A stretch of DNA of 64,000 nt from Amphirosellinia nigrospora (lineage: Eukaryota > Ascomycota > Sordariomycetes > Xylariales > Xylariaceae), in contig SCHM01000003.1 in NCBI GenBank assembly GCA_004123355.1, positions 7,645,058-7,709,057 on the forward strand, written 5' to 3'. Numbering within the stretch: the first letter of the stretch is position 1; each line of letters opens with the position of its first letter. The notes under the pieces are model-generated. The model had not been told where the DNA came from, did not search any database, and was given only the letters and a program-made list of their open reading frames with translations. Position numbers and translations under genes: made by a program. Below, in pieces: positions 36,216 through 48,800 of this stretch.

Positions 36216-39200
36216 CTTTTTTTAGCTATAAATATTATAATGTTATAAGCTTCGAAAAAAAAATAAAAAACTTAAATTAACTTATGCTATAATTAAACTT
36301 TTTTTTTATAACTAAAATATATAGTTAATTAATTAAACTAAACGTAATATTTATATATATATATAGGCTATATACTTTATTTAAAACGGACTTACTTTTT
36401 TATTTAGCTTAAAATCGCTATTTATAAACGTTTTATTATTACTACAATTTTAATATAATTTTTATTTATTTTAAAGTTTAAAAAAAAACTTTAAAATATT
36501 TTATTTTTATAAAGTATATAAAATAAAATAGCACCGTTTTTTATATTTATTTAAGTATTTATTAAATAAATAACCGGATAGCGTTATTTTTTTAAGATTT
36601 AAACCTTTTTTAAATTTAAACTTTTAAAACTTTTTTAAATTTAAAAAATAAATAAATAACGCTAGTTATTTCTAGCTAAATATTGTTTTTATATTTAATA
36701 AGTTTATTAATCGTATAATAAAATAAATCGAATTATTATATATAAAATTATAAGTTTTAAAATATTATAATATTAAAGCATTAAATTAATTATTTTTAAA
36801 AAATTAATTATGTAATTTTTTTTTTTAGTAGTAATAAACAGCTTAAGCTATTAATTACTTATTATATAAAGTTTTAAAAAAGTTTAGCTTTTTTTTTTTT
36901 TTTGCTAATTTTTTTAACTTATAAATTAAATAAAAATAAAAACTTTTAATTTAGTTTTTTTAATAGTTTAATTAACTATTAGCTAGATTATTTTTTAATT
37001 TTATATATATTACTTAATATAGTTAGCTTATACTTTTTAATTAATATAATAATATATTTTTTTATATTTTTTTGCTTTAATATAGCTATATATTTAAATT
37101 AATTTATAGCTTTTATATTATTATATAAAAAATAATAAAACTATTTAATAATATTTTAAGTTTATTTAAAAAGTTTTTATTTACGTTAAATTATTTGCTA
37201 TTTGTTTATTATAAATATATTTATTTTTAATAAAGTTTTTATTATAATTAATTATATTTAAAATATTATAATATTAGCGCGCTATTTAAAAATATAATAT
37301 ATTTTATTAATAATTTATTATTTTATAAGTTTAATATTAAAATAATATTAATAATAACGAATAAACTTATATTATTATAAATTTTATATAAATAGCTTTT
37401 TTTTAGCTTATTATATTTAATTTATATATTTAAATATTTTTATATATTTAGCTAATTGTTTATATTTTTAATATATTTATTAAAAAATTTGCTATAAATT
37501 TGCTTAAATAAAAATAATAAAGCTTATATTAACTTTATAATTTAAAAAAAATTTAACTTATTAAATAAAAAAGTATAATTAAATATTTTATTTTTAAAAA
37601 TAGTTTTTTTATTTTATAGTATAAATTATTTTTTTATATTTATAAATATAAAATATTATATATTAAACTTAGCTAATAAATTAAATTTTAATTATATATT
37701 TTTAATTAAATTTATATTATTATTAATTTTTTTTTATAATTTATACGCTTAAAAACTAATTAGTTTACTTAAATTATTTGTTAAAACTATTTTATTAATT
37801 TTTATAGCAATATTTTTTAAATAATTTAAATTAAATTTATAATTAAAAATTATTTATATAAAATATTATAACTTTTTTTATTTTATAATTAATATATATA
37901 TATATTAAAAATTATAAGCTTAAATTTAATTTTATTTATAATTTTTTTAGTTTTAATTTATTATTTATATTTTAATTATTTAAAGCTATATAAAAGCTTT
38001 ATTAGTTTAATAATTTTTTTAACTAATTAGTTATATTTTTTTGTTTTAATTTAAAAGTTTAAAATATTTTTTAATATTTTAAACTATTTTATAAATATTT
38101 TTTTATAAAAGTTTTATTAAAATATACTATTATAAAATCGATTTAAATAATATTATTTTTAAGCAGTTATTAAAGCTATTAAAATTTTTTATAACGCTAT
38201 TTAGCTATAAAAATAAAAGTTTTATTATAATTAATATTTTTTATTAAATAAACTTATAATATAAATTTTATTTTATATTTATTTAATTTATTATTAATAA
38301 ATATTTTTTTTTAAATATTTATATAAATTAATAAAATAGCTATAAATAGTTTTATATTTTATAAATTTTAAAATATTATATTTAAATAAACTATATATTT
38401 TTTTAAATATATTTAAGCTATTTTTTTTATTTTTTTTTATAATATTTTTTTTAAATAAGTTTATAAAAATAAATATTTTTATTATAAATTTTTTTAATAA
38501 TTTTTATAAATAATTTATATAAAAAACTTTTTAAAAATATAAAAATAGTTTAGTTTATTTAATTTAGCTTTTTATAAGCTATAAATATTATATTAATTTT
38601 TTAATTTTAAATTTATTTATTTTAGTTTTATATTTTAAATTATTTATAAATTATATATATATTTTTTTTTTTAGCTTAATATTATATTTAAAATATAAAT
38701 TATATTAAAATAATTTTTTTGTTTATATAATAAATATAAACTTTTAATTAAGTTTTTTTAAAGTTTTTTTTTATTACGCTTAATAATAAGGTTAGTTTTA
38801 TTGTTATTTTATAGTTATTATATTTTTTTAGTTTGTTTTTTATTTATAATATTATTTTAACGATATTATAATCGCAGTTTTATATTTAAATAAATTTTTA
38901 ATTTTTTAATAACGCTATTTAATTTGCGCTATATTTTAAAATAATAAACATAATATTTTTAAAATTATAACGTTATTTATATTTAATATTTTTATAAAAG
39001 TTATATATATAATATATTTTTATTTTTAATAAGCTAAATATATAATTAAATATATTTTTATAATTTAAAAATATAATTAGTTTTTTTAACTTTTATTTTT
39101 TAGCTAATATATATATAAATTTTAAAAATTATATAGCATATATATTATTTATAAATTATAAAGTTAAATTATTATTTTTTTTTTAATTTAAATAATTAAA

Positions 39201-42200
39201 ATATTTTTTAGCTAAAGTTACTTTTTTTATTATAAATTAACTTATTTTATTAAAAATATATATATTAAAAACTTTATATTTAAATATATTATAATTTAGT
39301 TTATAAAAATAAAGCTTAGTTTTATTTTAAATAAAATCTATTAATTTTTAATTATATTATTTTAATATTAATTTATAAATAAAAATAATAATAGTTATTT
39401 TTATTTTATTATAAAATATTTTTAGATTTTTATGCGAACTTTTTATTATTTATTATATAAACGGTATTTTTTTAGTAGTTTTTATTAAATTAAAATATTT
39501 AAAATATTAATTTTTATTTATTTATTATAAATATATTTTAATAATATTTTTATTTTATTTTTTATTTATATACTTTAAAAATATAATATTTATTATTATT
39601 ATTTATTATAAATAAAAAATATTTATATTTTTCGATTAAAACTAGTTTAATTTAGCTAAAGTTTATTTAAGTTATTTTTTTTAAATAATTAGCTTTTTTA
39701 ATAGCTTTTTTTAAAATATATTTTTTAGCTTTAGTTCGATTAAATAAAACAAAAAAAAATATTTAATTTTTTAAGTTTAATATTAATATTTATAATATAT
39801 TTAATTGTTTATATTAACTTTTTAATACTAAAATAATATAGCTAATAATATTAAAATTAGTTTATTTAAATTTTAAAAGTTATTTTTATTTTTTTTTAAT
39901 AATAATTTAAGCAATAATTTTTTAACGCTTAATTTTTTGCTATATTTAGCGCGAATTTTTATAGCTTTTTTTAAAATTAATATATATATAAAGTTTTTTT
40001 TTTATATTTATAAAAAAAACTACGCTATTAAATATTAAAATTATAATAGCTATTTTATAGCTATTTTTTATAGTATATTTATTTAAATAACTTTTTATTT
40101 TATATAGTTATTTTTTTAAAAATATATTTAAAAATAATAAAATAAATAAAATATATTTACGTTTATATTATTTATTTATTAAAAGTTTTAAAGTTTTTAT
40201 AATAGTAGATTTTTTTAATTTATATAAGTTTATTTTTATATAAACTATATATTTTTTTTTTTTAGTTAAATTTACTATTAATTTTTTTTAAAATCGGCTT
40301 TATTATTATATATTTTTATATTCGACTTTATATTAAATAAAATATAACGTTTATATACTAAAATATAATAATTTTAAAATATAAATATGCTTAAGCATAT
40401 TATTTTTTATATAATTTTAATATTTAGTCCGTTATTATTTAATTTTAATATTTAGTGTTTTTTTAACTTAGTTGTTTAAAATCGCTATTAAACGAATATA
40501 AAATAAATATAGTTAAGTATCTACTATAGTTTTTATTTAATAATTAGCTTAATAATCAGTTTTAAATTATTTAGATTTATTATTACTAAGCTAGCTTTCG
40601 TTTAATAAAAAAGTCTGTTATTTTTCGATTAATAAATAGCTTATTGCGGTAAATAAGTCCGCGGTTATTTTTTTTTCCGTAAAAAAGTTTAGTAATTTTT
40701 ATAAAATCTACTATTATTTTTTTTTAGCTAGTATAATTATTAAAGCTAAAGCTATTTTTTAAGTTAAGATTTTTAAGTTAAATTTTTTAAGTTAAGTTTT
40801 TTAAATTAAAGTTTTTTAAATTAAGGTTTTTTAAGCGTAATAACTTTTTAGCCTAAAATATTTATATAACGCAGTTTTATTATAATTAATAGTACTATAT
40901 TATTTAAAAAAAAAAATAAACTAAATATAAAAAAAAAAAAAATATTTTTATAGTTATAAAAATTTATTAAACTTTATAAAATATTTATATTTATATAAGC
41001 AAAATAACTAAAGTTATTTTCGAAGCTATAAATAGCCTTTAATTTTTTATAAGCTTATTATAAATATTATAAGTTTTTAATTATTTAAAGTTTTAATTTT
41101 AGTTATTACTACTTTTATTAAAGCAATTTTTATAATATAACCTTATTAGCTGTATTTAAAGCATTTAGGCTTTTTTTTTGTTATAATTTTTTTTTTTAAA
41201 GTTAGATTTAAAGTTTAATTTATAATTTTTGCTTTTGCTATTATTTTTTATAACTTTTATTTTATTAGTAACGTTATTATTAAACTTTTTTTTTTATAGT
41301 TTTTTAACTTAGGCTTTTTTTTTATACGGTTTTTAAAATTATTATTAAATTTATCGATTAGATTTTAAATATATTTTATATTTTATAATTTTAATATAAT
41401 ATTATATTAAGCTATTATTTATTTTTTATTAGCTATAAATATTATAACTTATTAGTTTATGCTTATTTTTTTTTTAGTTTTTTATACTTTTATATTTTTA
41501 AAAATTTAAATATAAAAAGTACGAGATTTTTTTATTATATTTATAATTAATAATATTATTTTATATTTTTTTAGTATATTTAGCTTGTTATATTATAAGT
41601 TTTACTAAAAATTTAGTATATAACCTTTTTTTAATATTTTTAACTAAGTTTAAAAAGTTAGTTTAACGTATTAATAATTGTTTATATTAGTACTAATTTT
41701 TTATACGAACTAATAAAGTTTTTAAATTATTTAATAGTTTTTATAGCAAAATATAAATTATATTAATATGTTAACTAGTTTTGGCTTTTTTTAAATAGTT
41801 TTTTTTATTAAGCTTTAGTTTAAATTTATATTACTTTAGTTAGTTTTATTTATAAATAAAAGCTTTTTTAAGTTTTTTATAATAAATAATACTTATATTT
41901 AATATAAATATTATTAGATTTTTTTAAATTTAACGATAATAATAATAATAATAAATTTGGTTTAAATTAAATAGTAATTTTTTTTTTTTTGCTTTTAAAC
42001 TTTTTTTTAGTAAAATTACGCTTCGGTTTTTTTTTTTTAAAATCGATCGATTTAAACTTTTTAAAAAACTTATTTATTTTTTTTGCCGCTTTATTTAAAA
42101 AGCTTAATACTTTTAATTATTTTTAATAATATTTTTTATTAAATACTTCGAATATATTTTTATTAGCTAGATTAATTTAATTAACTAAATTAACTAATCG

Positions 42201-42603
42201 ATTAAAACTAACTTTTTATTTAATTTGCTTGATTTTTTTAATTATCGATAATTTCGTTAAACTTATTTTTTATAAGCTTTATTTTATGTTTATAATTAAT
42301 AAATTTTTTTAATTTTTTTTTAAAGTTTTAATAATTTTATTATATTTTTTTTTTCCGGTATAGTTTACTTTTATATATTTTAAAGTTATATATTTATTTT
42401 AGTTATTATTAAGCGTTAATTTATTAATTAGTTATTTTTCGAATAAATGCTAATATTTTTATTTTAATTTTTAAATTTACAATAATTTTTTTTAACTTTT
42501 TTTTAGTTAATATTTATTAATTTAAATTAATAACTAAAAATAGCTAAAATACGCTAATTAAGCTTTTAAAAGTCGATTAATCGTAAAAATGCGCTAGCTA
42601 CTA

Positions 42604-42916
42604 TATAAAAATAGTATTAATACTAAAATAATATTAAAGTTAGTTAGCTTAATTAATATATTTATATTATTATATACTTTTAGTTTTTTAGTTATAAACT
42701 AAATAAGCTATTTTTATTAAATACTAGAGAATCTGCTTAAGCAGCTATAGCAGCCTAATATTCTTTTTATCCCGCGTAAAAAGGCTTTTTTACGCGTGCT
42801 GCGCAATATTTAGCGCATATACAAAGCCACGTGTTATTATGCTATACAGCCACCCAGGCACCAGTGATTACGTAATCCATCACTAGGCAATCAAGTATTA
42901 AATTTATATACTGACA
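42604..42916 (-). repeat. right LTR of element C, 3' half escaped RIP
   Basis: 313 bp. The first ~120 bp are strongly AT-biased (TATAAAAATAG for TGTAGAAATGG). From about 42725 onward GC is retained (CCACCCAGGCACCAGTG, CAAAGCCACGTG), ending CTGACA. Followed by AATAA. Confidence 0.88.
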
Positions 42917-43111
42917 AATAATATAATTATATATTATTAATTAAACTTTTACAAAAATATAATATAAATACGTTAAAATAATTAAATTTTTTTTATTAAT
43001 ATAATATTAAAAAAACTAAAATAAATATAAAAAACGCGGCTTATATAACTAAGTTTAAATTTTATTTTTATTTTTATTAATTTATATTTTTTAATTAAAA
43101 ATACTAATTAA

Positions 43112-43398
43112 TATTAAATAACTAAAAAATATAATATTATTATAATAATAAATAAAATAAATATTAATATATATCGATTTATTTTTTTTAACTATTTATA
43201 CGAAAGCTAGGCTTTTATACGGAGAATTTTTTTATACGAAAAAAATTCTGCTATAATATACTATACAACTAAATCAGGCGAATATATTAGCCCGATTTTA
43301 TCGTACGAATAATTAATATTATAGTTAATAATTAATTATTATATATAATTAATATTAATATATTAATTCCGTACGTAAATAATACTATAATTATAATA
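43112..43398 (-). repeat. LTR of element B (right copy)
   Basis: 287 bp, direct repeat of 21703-21989. Start decayed to TATTAAATAACTA from TGTTAAGTAGCTA; interior retains some GC (ATCAGGCGAATATATTAGCC). Followed by TTTAT, the decayed target duplication. Confidence 0.87.
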
Positions 43399-43403
43399 TT
43401 TAT

Positions 43404-44837
43404 AATAATTTTATAGCGTTAAAAATTAACCTTTTAATAAAGCAGTATATTATAATAGTTAAAACTTCGTTTATATTTTTTGTTTTTATAATAGTTTATA
43501 TAATATAATTTATAGTTTTATTTATATGCTATATTATTATAAAGGTTTATATTAGCGAACTTAGTAGTAATTAACGGGTTTATAAGGGGGTTTGTAAAAG
43601 GGGGGTTATATGCTAAAAGATTTTTTTTTAAAAGCTATAAGTACTTTAAAAAGGTTAAAAAGGTATATTTTAGTTTTTTTAAACGTAAATTTAATTATTA
43701 TAGCTTTAAATGCTTAGTTTTTAACTTTTTAAATATAGCTTAAAAATTTAAATTTTATAATATTAGTTAGCTTGTTTTAAACTATTATTTTTATTATTTT
43801 AATATAATAATACTTTAAAAGTTAAAATATAATTATATTTAACGGCTAAAATATATAAGTTAAATATAATAATAAACTAAAAAAAGTTATTCTATAGTTA
43901 TTATAATATTATAAAAACTTTTTTATATAATATAATTTATAGCTATTTAATATAAAAAGTTTTTTTAAGCTTATTATACGCGTAGTAATATATTTTTCGA
44001 AATATTAAATTTAATTAAAGTTAATTTCGTTATTCGAATATTTTATAAAAGTAATAATAATAGTTATATTGTTAAATATTTTAAAAGTATAATATTATTA
44101 AGCTATATATTATAGTTTAGCTAATACTAAAAAAGTAAAAATTATAAATTTTGCTATAAATATAGCTTCGATTATAATAATAGATTTTTTATTTTTAAGT
44201 AGTTTAAAATAATAAGCTTAAATTATTTAGTAATAATTAAACTATTATTAGTTATACTAATATAAAAGCCGGTTTTATTTATATTATATATATTATTAAA
44301 ATTAATATTTTTAAAAGCTATTACGTTGTTTAGCTTATTAAAGTATTTGTTAATAATTTTAATAAATTTAAAAGTTTTGCGGTTCGATTTAAGTTTTTTT
44401 TATAGTTTTATATAATACCTATAACGTTAATAAAACGTATAATCTAGTATTAATTTATAATAAGTAAATTTAAGTTTAAAAAGTATATTTTTATTTCTAA
44501 AATATAATTTATAATATTATTAATAAGTTTTGCTTTTATTGCTAGGTTAATTCGATTTAGTTTATTAATATAGTTATAAATAGCTTTTTTTTCGATAGGT
44601 AATAGTTTAAGGTTAAAAAAAATAATCGATTTAAGCTGCTGTAGCTTATACGGCGCGTTCGAAATATTAACCGCGAGATATTATAGCTTTGCGTTATAAT
44701 AGCTAATTTTGCTATAAAAAACTACGTTAAATAATTAAATGTTTGCTATATTTGTTGTTTTATTTTAAGGCTATAAATCGATAGCGCGGTAGTATTATAA
44801 TGATTTGTGGTATTAAGGGTAAAAAAAGTGGTTAAAT
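43404..44837. pseudogene. RIP-degraded interior of element D (possible transposase remnant)
   Basis: About 1.4 kb between the right LTR of B and the right TIR of D. AT-rich but with isolated GC islands (for example GGGGGTTTGTAAAAGGGGGG near 43591 and GGCGCGTTCG near 44653). Stops occur in every frame and I could not recognise a DDE transposase. By position in a 1.96-kb TIR element this is where a transposase gene would lie; that is inference. Confidence 0.4.
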
Positions 44838-44925
44838 GGGTGATCTGGCGATTTTGGTGATAAGCACCCACTTTAGGATGGGTGAGCTGGCGAATCCGTA
44901 ATAAAGTGGGGGCGTGGCGCGGTTA
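44838..44925 (-). repeat. right terminal inverted repeat of element D
   Basis: Reverse complement starts TAACCGCGCC and contains two similar subterminal motifs, CGCCAGCTCACCC and CGCCAGATCACCC, about 34 bp apart, possibly transposase-binding repeats. Less mutated than the left TIR. Confidence 0.9.
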
Positions 44926-45818
44926 CTCATAAACGCTACTAGAGAGGAGAGAAACTGGGGCACTAAGAAAAAGCTAGATTAAATCCACCTCATTCAAGGT
45001 TTTCTCGATGTGATGTGCTTAGATTTACAAAACAGAGAGAGCAGCTTCATTCAAAGCACATATTATACTCCTACCTGGGTACCTATTTAGTAGGTATAGC
45101 TTCAAATCTTGGATTAAGTATTAAGGTAGTGATTGGCGCATGTCTCAAAGCTTGTTTGCATGCGGGTATATTGTACGGAGTACTACGCTAAGTACTACCC
45201 GCTGTCGATTCATTCCCGAGAGTGACGAAATTGAATGCATGGGTCAGGTTGCTTAGTGTATGCTTGTCAGGCTCCACAGAGCTACACTAATTCCCGCGCG
45301 ATCCATGCATACAGGTAGCGGCATAGCGGCATAGCATGACAGGTACGCTATTCCACCTGCCAGGCCAGCATACCTACCGCTACCGATATACTTCCAAGGT
45401 TCGGTTGCGACAGCTTCTGGAAGCCCAGTTAATAATTAATTCCATGGCTTGGACATGTCGTCCAACACGCTGCTTTGATTCTCCCATACATTTGACACGA
45501 TAACTTTGTCTATAGCCGTCCAAGACAAAAACCGTCCCTCGATTCGGGGCTGCCACTCGTTTCTCGTTGAGTTGAACGCTTTTGTCGCTTTTGAATCCGC
45601 CAAGAGAACGCTTCCGACGCTGCCGCCCATACACGATTGGCGACACCCATTCGCTTCGTTTCCCACGCCGTTGAGACTACCGTGACCACTGTGACCCGAA
45701 AACATCCCGAGTTCCTAGAACATAGGTCGCCTCAATTTACTACACTGTCTTGCGAACTGGCGATGTTGTCGCAACGGCCGCTCTGCGGTTTAATACAAGC
45801 ATTTCCCTAATACACGTT
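44926..45818. other. right flank of the nest and flippase promoter region
   Basis: Normal-GC intergenic DNA resumes immediately after the TA at 44924-44925. Contains short AGCGGCAT repeats near 45317-45335. Minus-strand frames at 45380-45705 have no recognisable features. The last few hundred bases precede the flippase start. Confidence 0.45.
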
Positions 45819-48800
45819 ATGTCTCCGACGGGCCAACCTCGCCGTCATGACATAGAAGTAGAAAGCGTAGCCGCTCGCAGAAAGTGGAAGACGTGGCCGC
45901 GCAGACAGTGTCGTCGCCTGAGAACAAAGATATATGACCGTGCCTCCCAGTGGTACCGGTTCTACTTTCTCGAGACTATACTTCGACAGAAACCTTTGAA
46001 ACCCTCCAAAGATGGACGCCACGTCCCCCTGCAATTCGACGGCCGTCGCCAACCTCTGGTTGACCGAGACGTGGCCACCCGTACCTGACCAACGCGATTC
46101 GCACATCGCGTTACACTGTCTACGACTTCGTACCCAAGCAACTCATCTTTCAGTTTACGAGATTATCCAATGCCTACTTCCTAGCTATCGGTATTCCCCA
46201 GACCGTTCCGGGCCTAAGCACAACAGGAACCTACACAACTATCGTTCCCTTGCTCTTCTTCGTCTTTCTAACCATACTGAAAGAGGGATATGACGATTAT
46301 AAGCGGCATCGCTTGGACAAGCTTGAAAATGCAAATACTACGACCGTCTTGAGATCGCCAACGTTGGATGTTGGGCCAAGTACGACACAATGGCCGTGGC
46401 TTGATCGCAAACCTCGAACTCCACTATTCGATACCGAGCTTGATTCCGATGACAAGGATGGCGACTATGGCTGGGCTCAGGTCGAATGGAGGGATGTTAG
46501 AGTCGGGGATATTGTCAAGCTTCGGCGCGATGAGGCGGTCCCTGCCGACATTATCCTCCTTCATGCAACTGGCGAGAATGGTATAGCCTATATCGACACC
46601 ATGGATCTCGATGGCGAAACCAATCTGAAGAGTAGAGAATCTCTTGGCGACTTCAAGGACTGCAGTACAATAGCCGGGCTTAGGTCGATCGCTGCTGAAT
46701 TCGTAGTCGAGGACCCTAACCCGGACCTATATCATTTTGACGGACGGGTTGTGATTAATGGCAACACTCTCCCGCTCACATCGAACGAAGTCATTTATCG
46801 TGGCAGCACGATCAGGAATACGGTTTGTGTCATTGGCATCGTGATCAATACCGGAGAAGAATGCAAGATTCGCCTGAACGCAAACCAGCACCCAGAGGCA
46901 AAGAAACCGGCACTCGAAGCTATGGCAAACAAAATAGTGATTACCCTAGTGTTCTACGTCATTGTTCTTACCGCTGGTTGTTCTGCCGGCTATGTCATGG
47001 CGGCGGCAACAGAACGTCATTCATGGTACATCGCCAATGCCACTGTCGGGCTGAAAGAGATCATCATTGGCTATGCCATCCAGTATAACAACATCGTTCC
47101 GCTGTCGCTATACGTGACGTTGGAGTTGACGAGAATCGGCCAGATGCTTTTGTTGAATGGTGATGTGGAGATGTACGATGAAGTAACAGATACACCCGCT
47201 CGATGCAACACGAACACAATTCTAGAAAACCTCGGGCAAGTCAGCTATGTGTTTTCCGACAAGACGGGCACACTGACAGACAACATTATGAAATTTCGGA
47301 AACTGAGCATCGCCGGAACTTCCTGGCTTCACGAGATGGACCTGCCCAAGGACCAAGATATCAACGAACAAAATGAACAGCCCCCGGCTTCTCTTAAACT
47401 CTCACCCAGCAAACCTCGAGACGCCAAAAGTTCTCTCTACGAAGATATTGAGCTGTTTTCCCTTGCTTCCCCAAACACACCCACCTATCCATCGAGGAGG
47501 AGATCCTCGCAATGGAGGTCTACCGGCCGGCCCGACAATATGCAACCAGATGTCACTACTTCAGACCTTTTGGAGTACATTAGGCTGCGCCCTTCGTCGC
47601 ATTTCGCAACACGGGCCAGAGACTACATACTTTGTCTGGCGCTTTGTCACACTTGTCTTCCAGAGGTGAAAGATGGCCAACTTGAATATCAATCCTCATC
47701 TCCCGATGAGCTGGCTCTTGTGCAAGCAGCTAGTGAGCTTGGTTACGTAGTAGCTCATCGGACTTCTCAATCTGTAACGCTCCGTGTGAGTTTAGAAAAT
47801 GGAGGCGAGAGGCTTGATACCTATGAGATCTTGGATGTCATTGAATTTAGCAGCAAGCGAAAGCGCATGTCTATCATCGTGCGCTACCCTGATGGGCGTA
47901 TCTGTTTAATTTGCAAGGGAGCGGATTCAGCTATCATGCCGAGATTGAAGCTCGCTCAATTAGCTAAAGAAAAGGCCATGGAAGTGCGAAAAAGCGTTGA
48001 CGTGGAACGCGAGATGGCGCGTCGGAGTGAGCAGCTAGAGGTTCGCAATAGTTTCGGCGGGCGTCCTAGCTTCACGTTACGTCGCAGCTTCGCAGCTAAT
48101 CGGGACAGCCTCGATCCAAATCAGTCAGCTAAGCGGCCAGCTCTCGAGCGGAGTAAGTCTTTGGAGCCCTCAAAAGCTCGATTATCCGTTGAAAAGGGCA
48201 GGCCTCGCTTAATATTCGTACCACCTCTTTGGACGTTGTGAAAAGGTTGTCAAGGACGGGTCCCTTCACCCCGACTTTGCCTGTCCAGGACAAATTTAGT
48301 TTCCTGGACGATCCCTCTATAATGGACGAAGGCACCGTTTTGATCGATGTTTCAGACATCTGGATGATTTCGCCACGGAAGGGCTTCGTACGCTTCTTGT
48401 TGCTCGAAAATTCATTCCGAGGCCGAGTATACTGCGTGGAAGGAAATTTACCACAACGCGACAACTAGCTTAATAGACCGGCAAGACAAGATCGAGGAGG
48501 CGGGCGAACAGATCGAGCAGACACTGGATCTTGTTGGAGCAACCGCGATTGAAGACAAGCTTCAAGTTGGCGTGCCCGAAACCATTGACAAGCTCCGGCG
48601 TGCCAACATCAAGATTTGGATGCTAACAGGTGATAAACGTGAGACCGCCATCAATATCGCACACTCGGCACGAATCTGCCGTCCGGGCTCTGACATCTTT
48701 ATTCTCGATGTATCTAATGGAGACTTAGAGGGCCAGATCCGTGACGCGACGGAGGACCTGCAGAGTGGGACCGTCCATAGCGTTGTCGTGATAGACGGGC

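Larger units (their letters stand above)
35903..42916 (-). mobile_element. element C: LTR retrotransposon, 7,014 bp, inserted into element B
   Basis: Two 313-bp direct LTRs (35903-36215 and 42604-42916) with original ends TGTAGAAATGG...CTGACA, flanked by the 5-bp duplication AATAA (35898-35902 and 42917-42921). Removing it rejoins element B exactly, as checked against the uninterrupted copy A near 28310. A CTTTTTTT run at 36216-36223 touches the left LTR, so on the minus strand a polypurine tract AAAAAAAG precedes the 3' LTR; I infer minus orientation. The LTR sequence is unrelated to that of A/B. The interior is AT-saturated with no intact frame, so the superfamily is unknown. Confidence 0.88.
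21703..43398 (-). mobile_element. element B: LTR retrotransposon (7.3 kb net), RIP-degraded, host of elements A and C
   Basis: Flanked by two direct LTRs of 287 bp (21703-21989 and 43112-43398), originally TGTTAAG...TGTAACA. The 5-bp flanks are CTTAT (21698-21702) and TTTAT (43399-43403), identical apart from one C-to-T. Its body is 21990-27828, 35192-35902 and 42922-43111, interrupted by A (opposite orientation, same family) and by C. Subtracting both gives 7,314 bp, matching the 7,358 bp of copy A. Orientation is inferred as minus: an A-rich tract (read on minus) abuts the LTR at 21990 and the minus strand is the A-rich strand. No intact gag/pol frame survives; copia or gypsy membership is undetermined. 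Confidence 0.88.
21266..44925. mobile_element. element D: ~1.96-kb TIR DNA transposon split by nested insertions (whole AT-rich block)
   Basis: Outermost element of the nest. Both ends carry the same ~88-bp inverted repeat, identical for the first 40 bp (TAACCGCGCCACGCCCCCAC...) and then differing mainly by C/T changes. TA at 21266-21267 and at 44924-44925 fits a TA target duplication as made by Tc1/mariner-type (Fot1/pogo) transposases. Removing the inserted LTR elements (21703-43398 plus one 5-bp duplication) leaves 1,959 bp, the usual length of fungal Fot1/Pot2-like elements. The remaining internal DNA (21354-21702 and 43404-44837) is AT-rich and full of stops, so the transposase is destroyed and the family is inferred from ends and size only. 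Confidence 0.8.

Noticed and set aside
21266-44925. AT-rich block as a centromere, mitochondrial insertion or Starship giant element
   Set aside because: Nested LTR and TIR elements with matching target duplications account for essentially all of it. There is no cargo gene or tyrosine-recombinase captain visible, and no mitochondrial gene.
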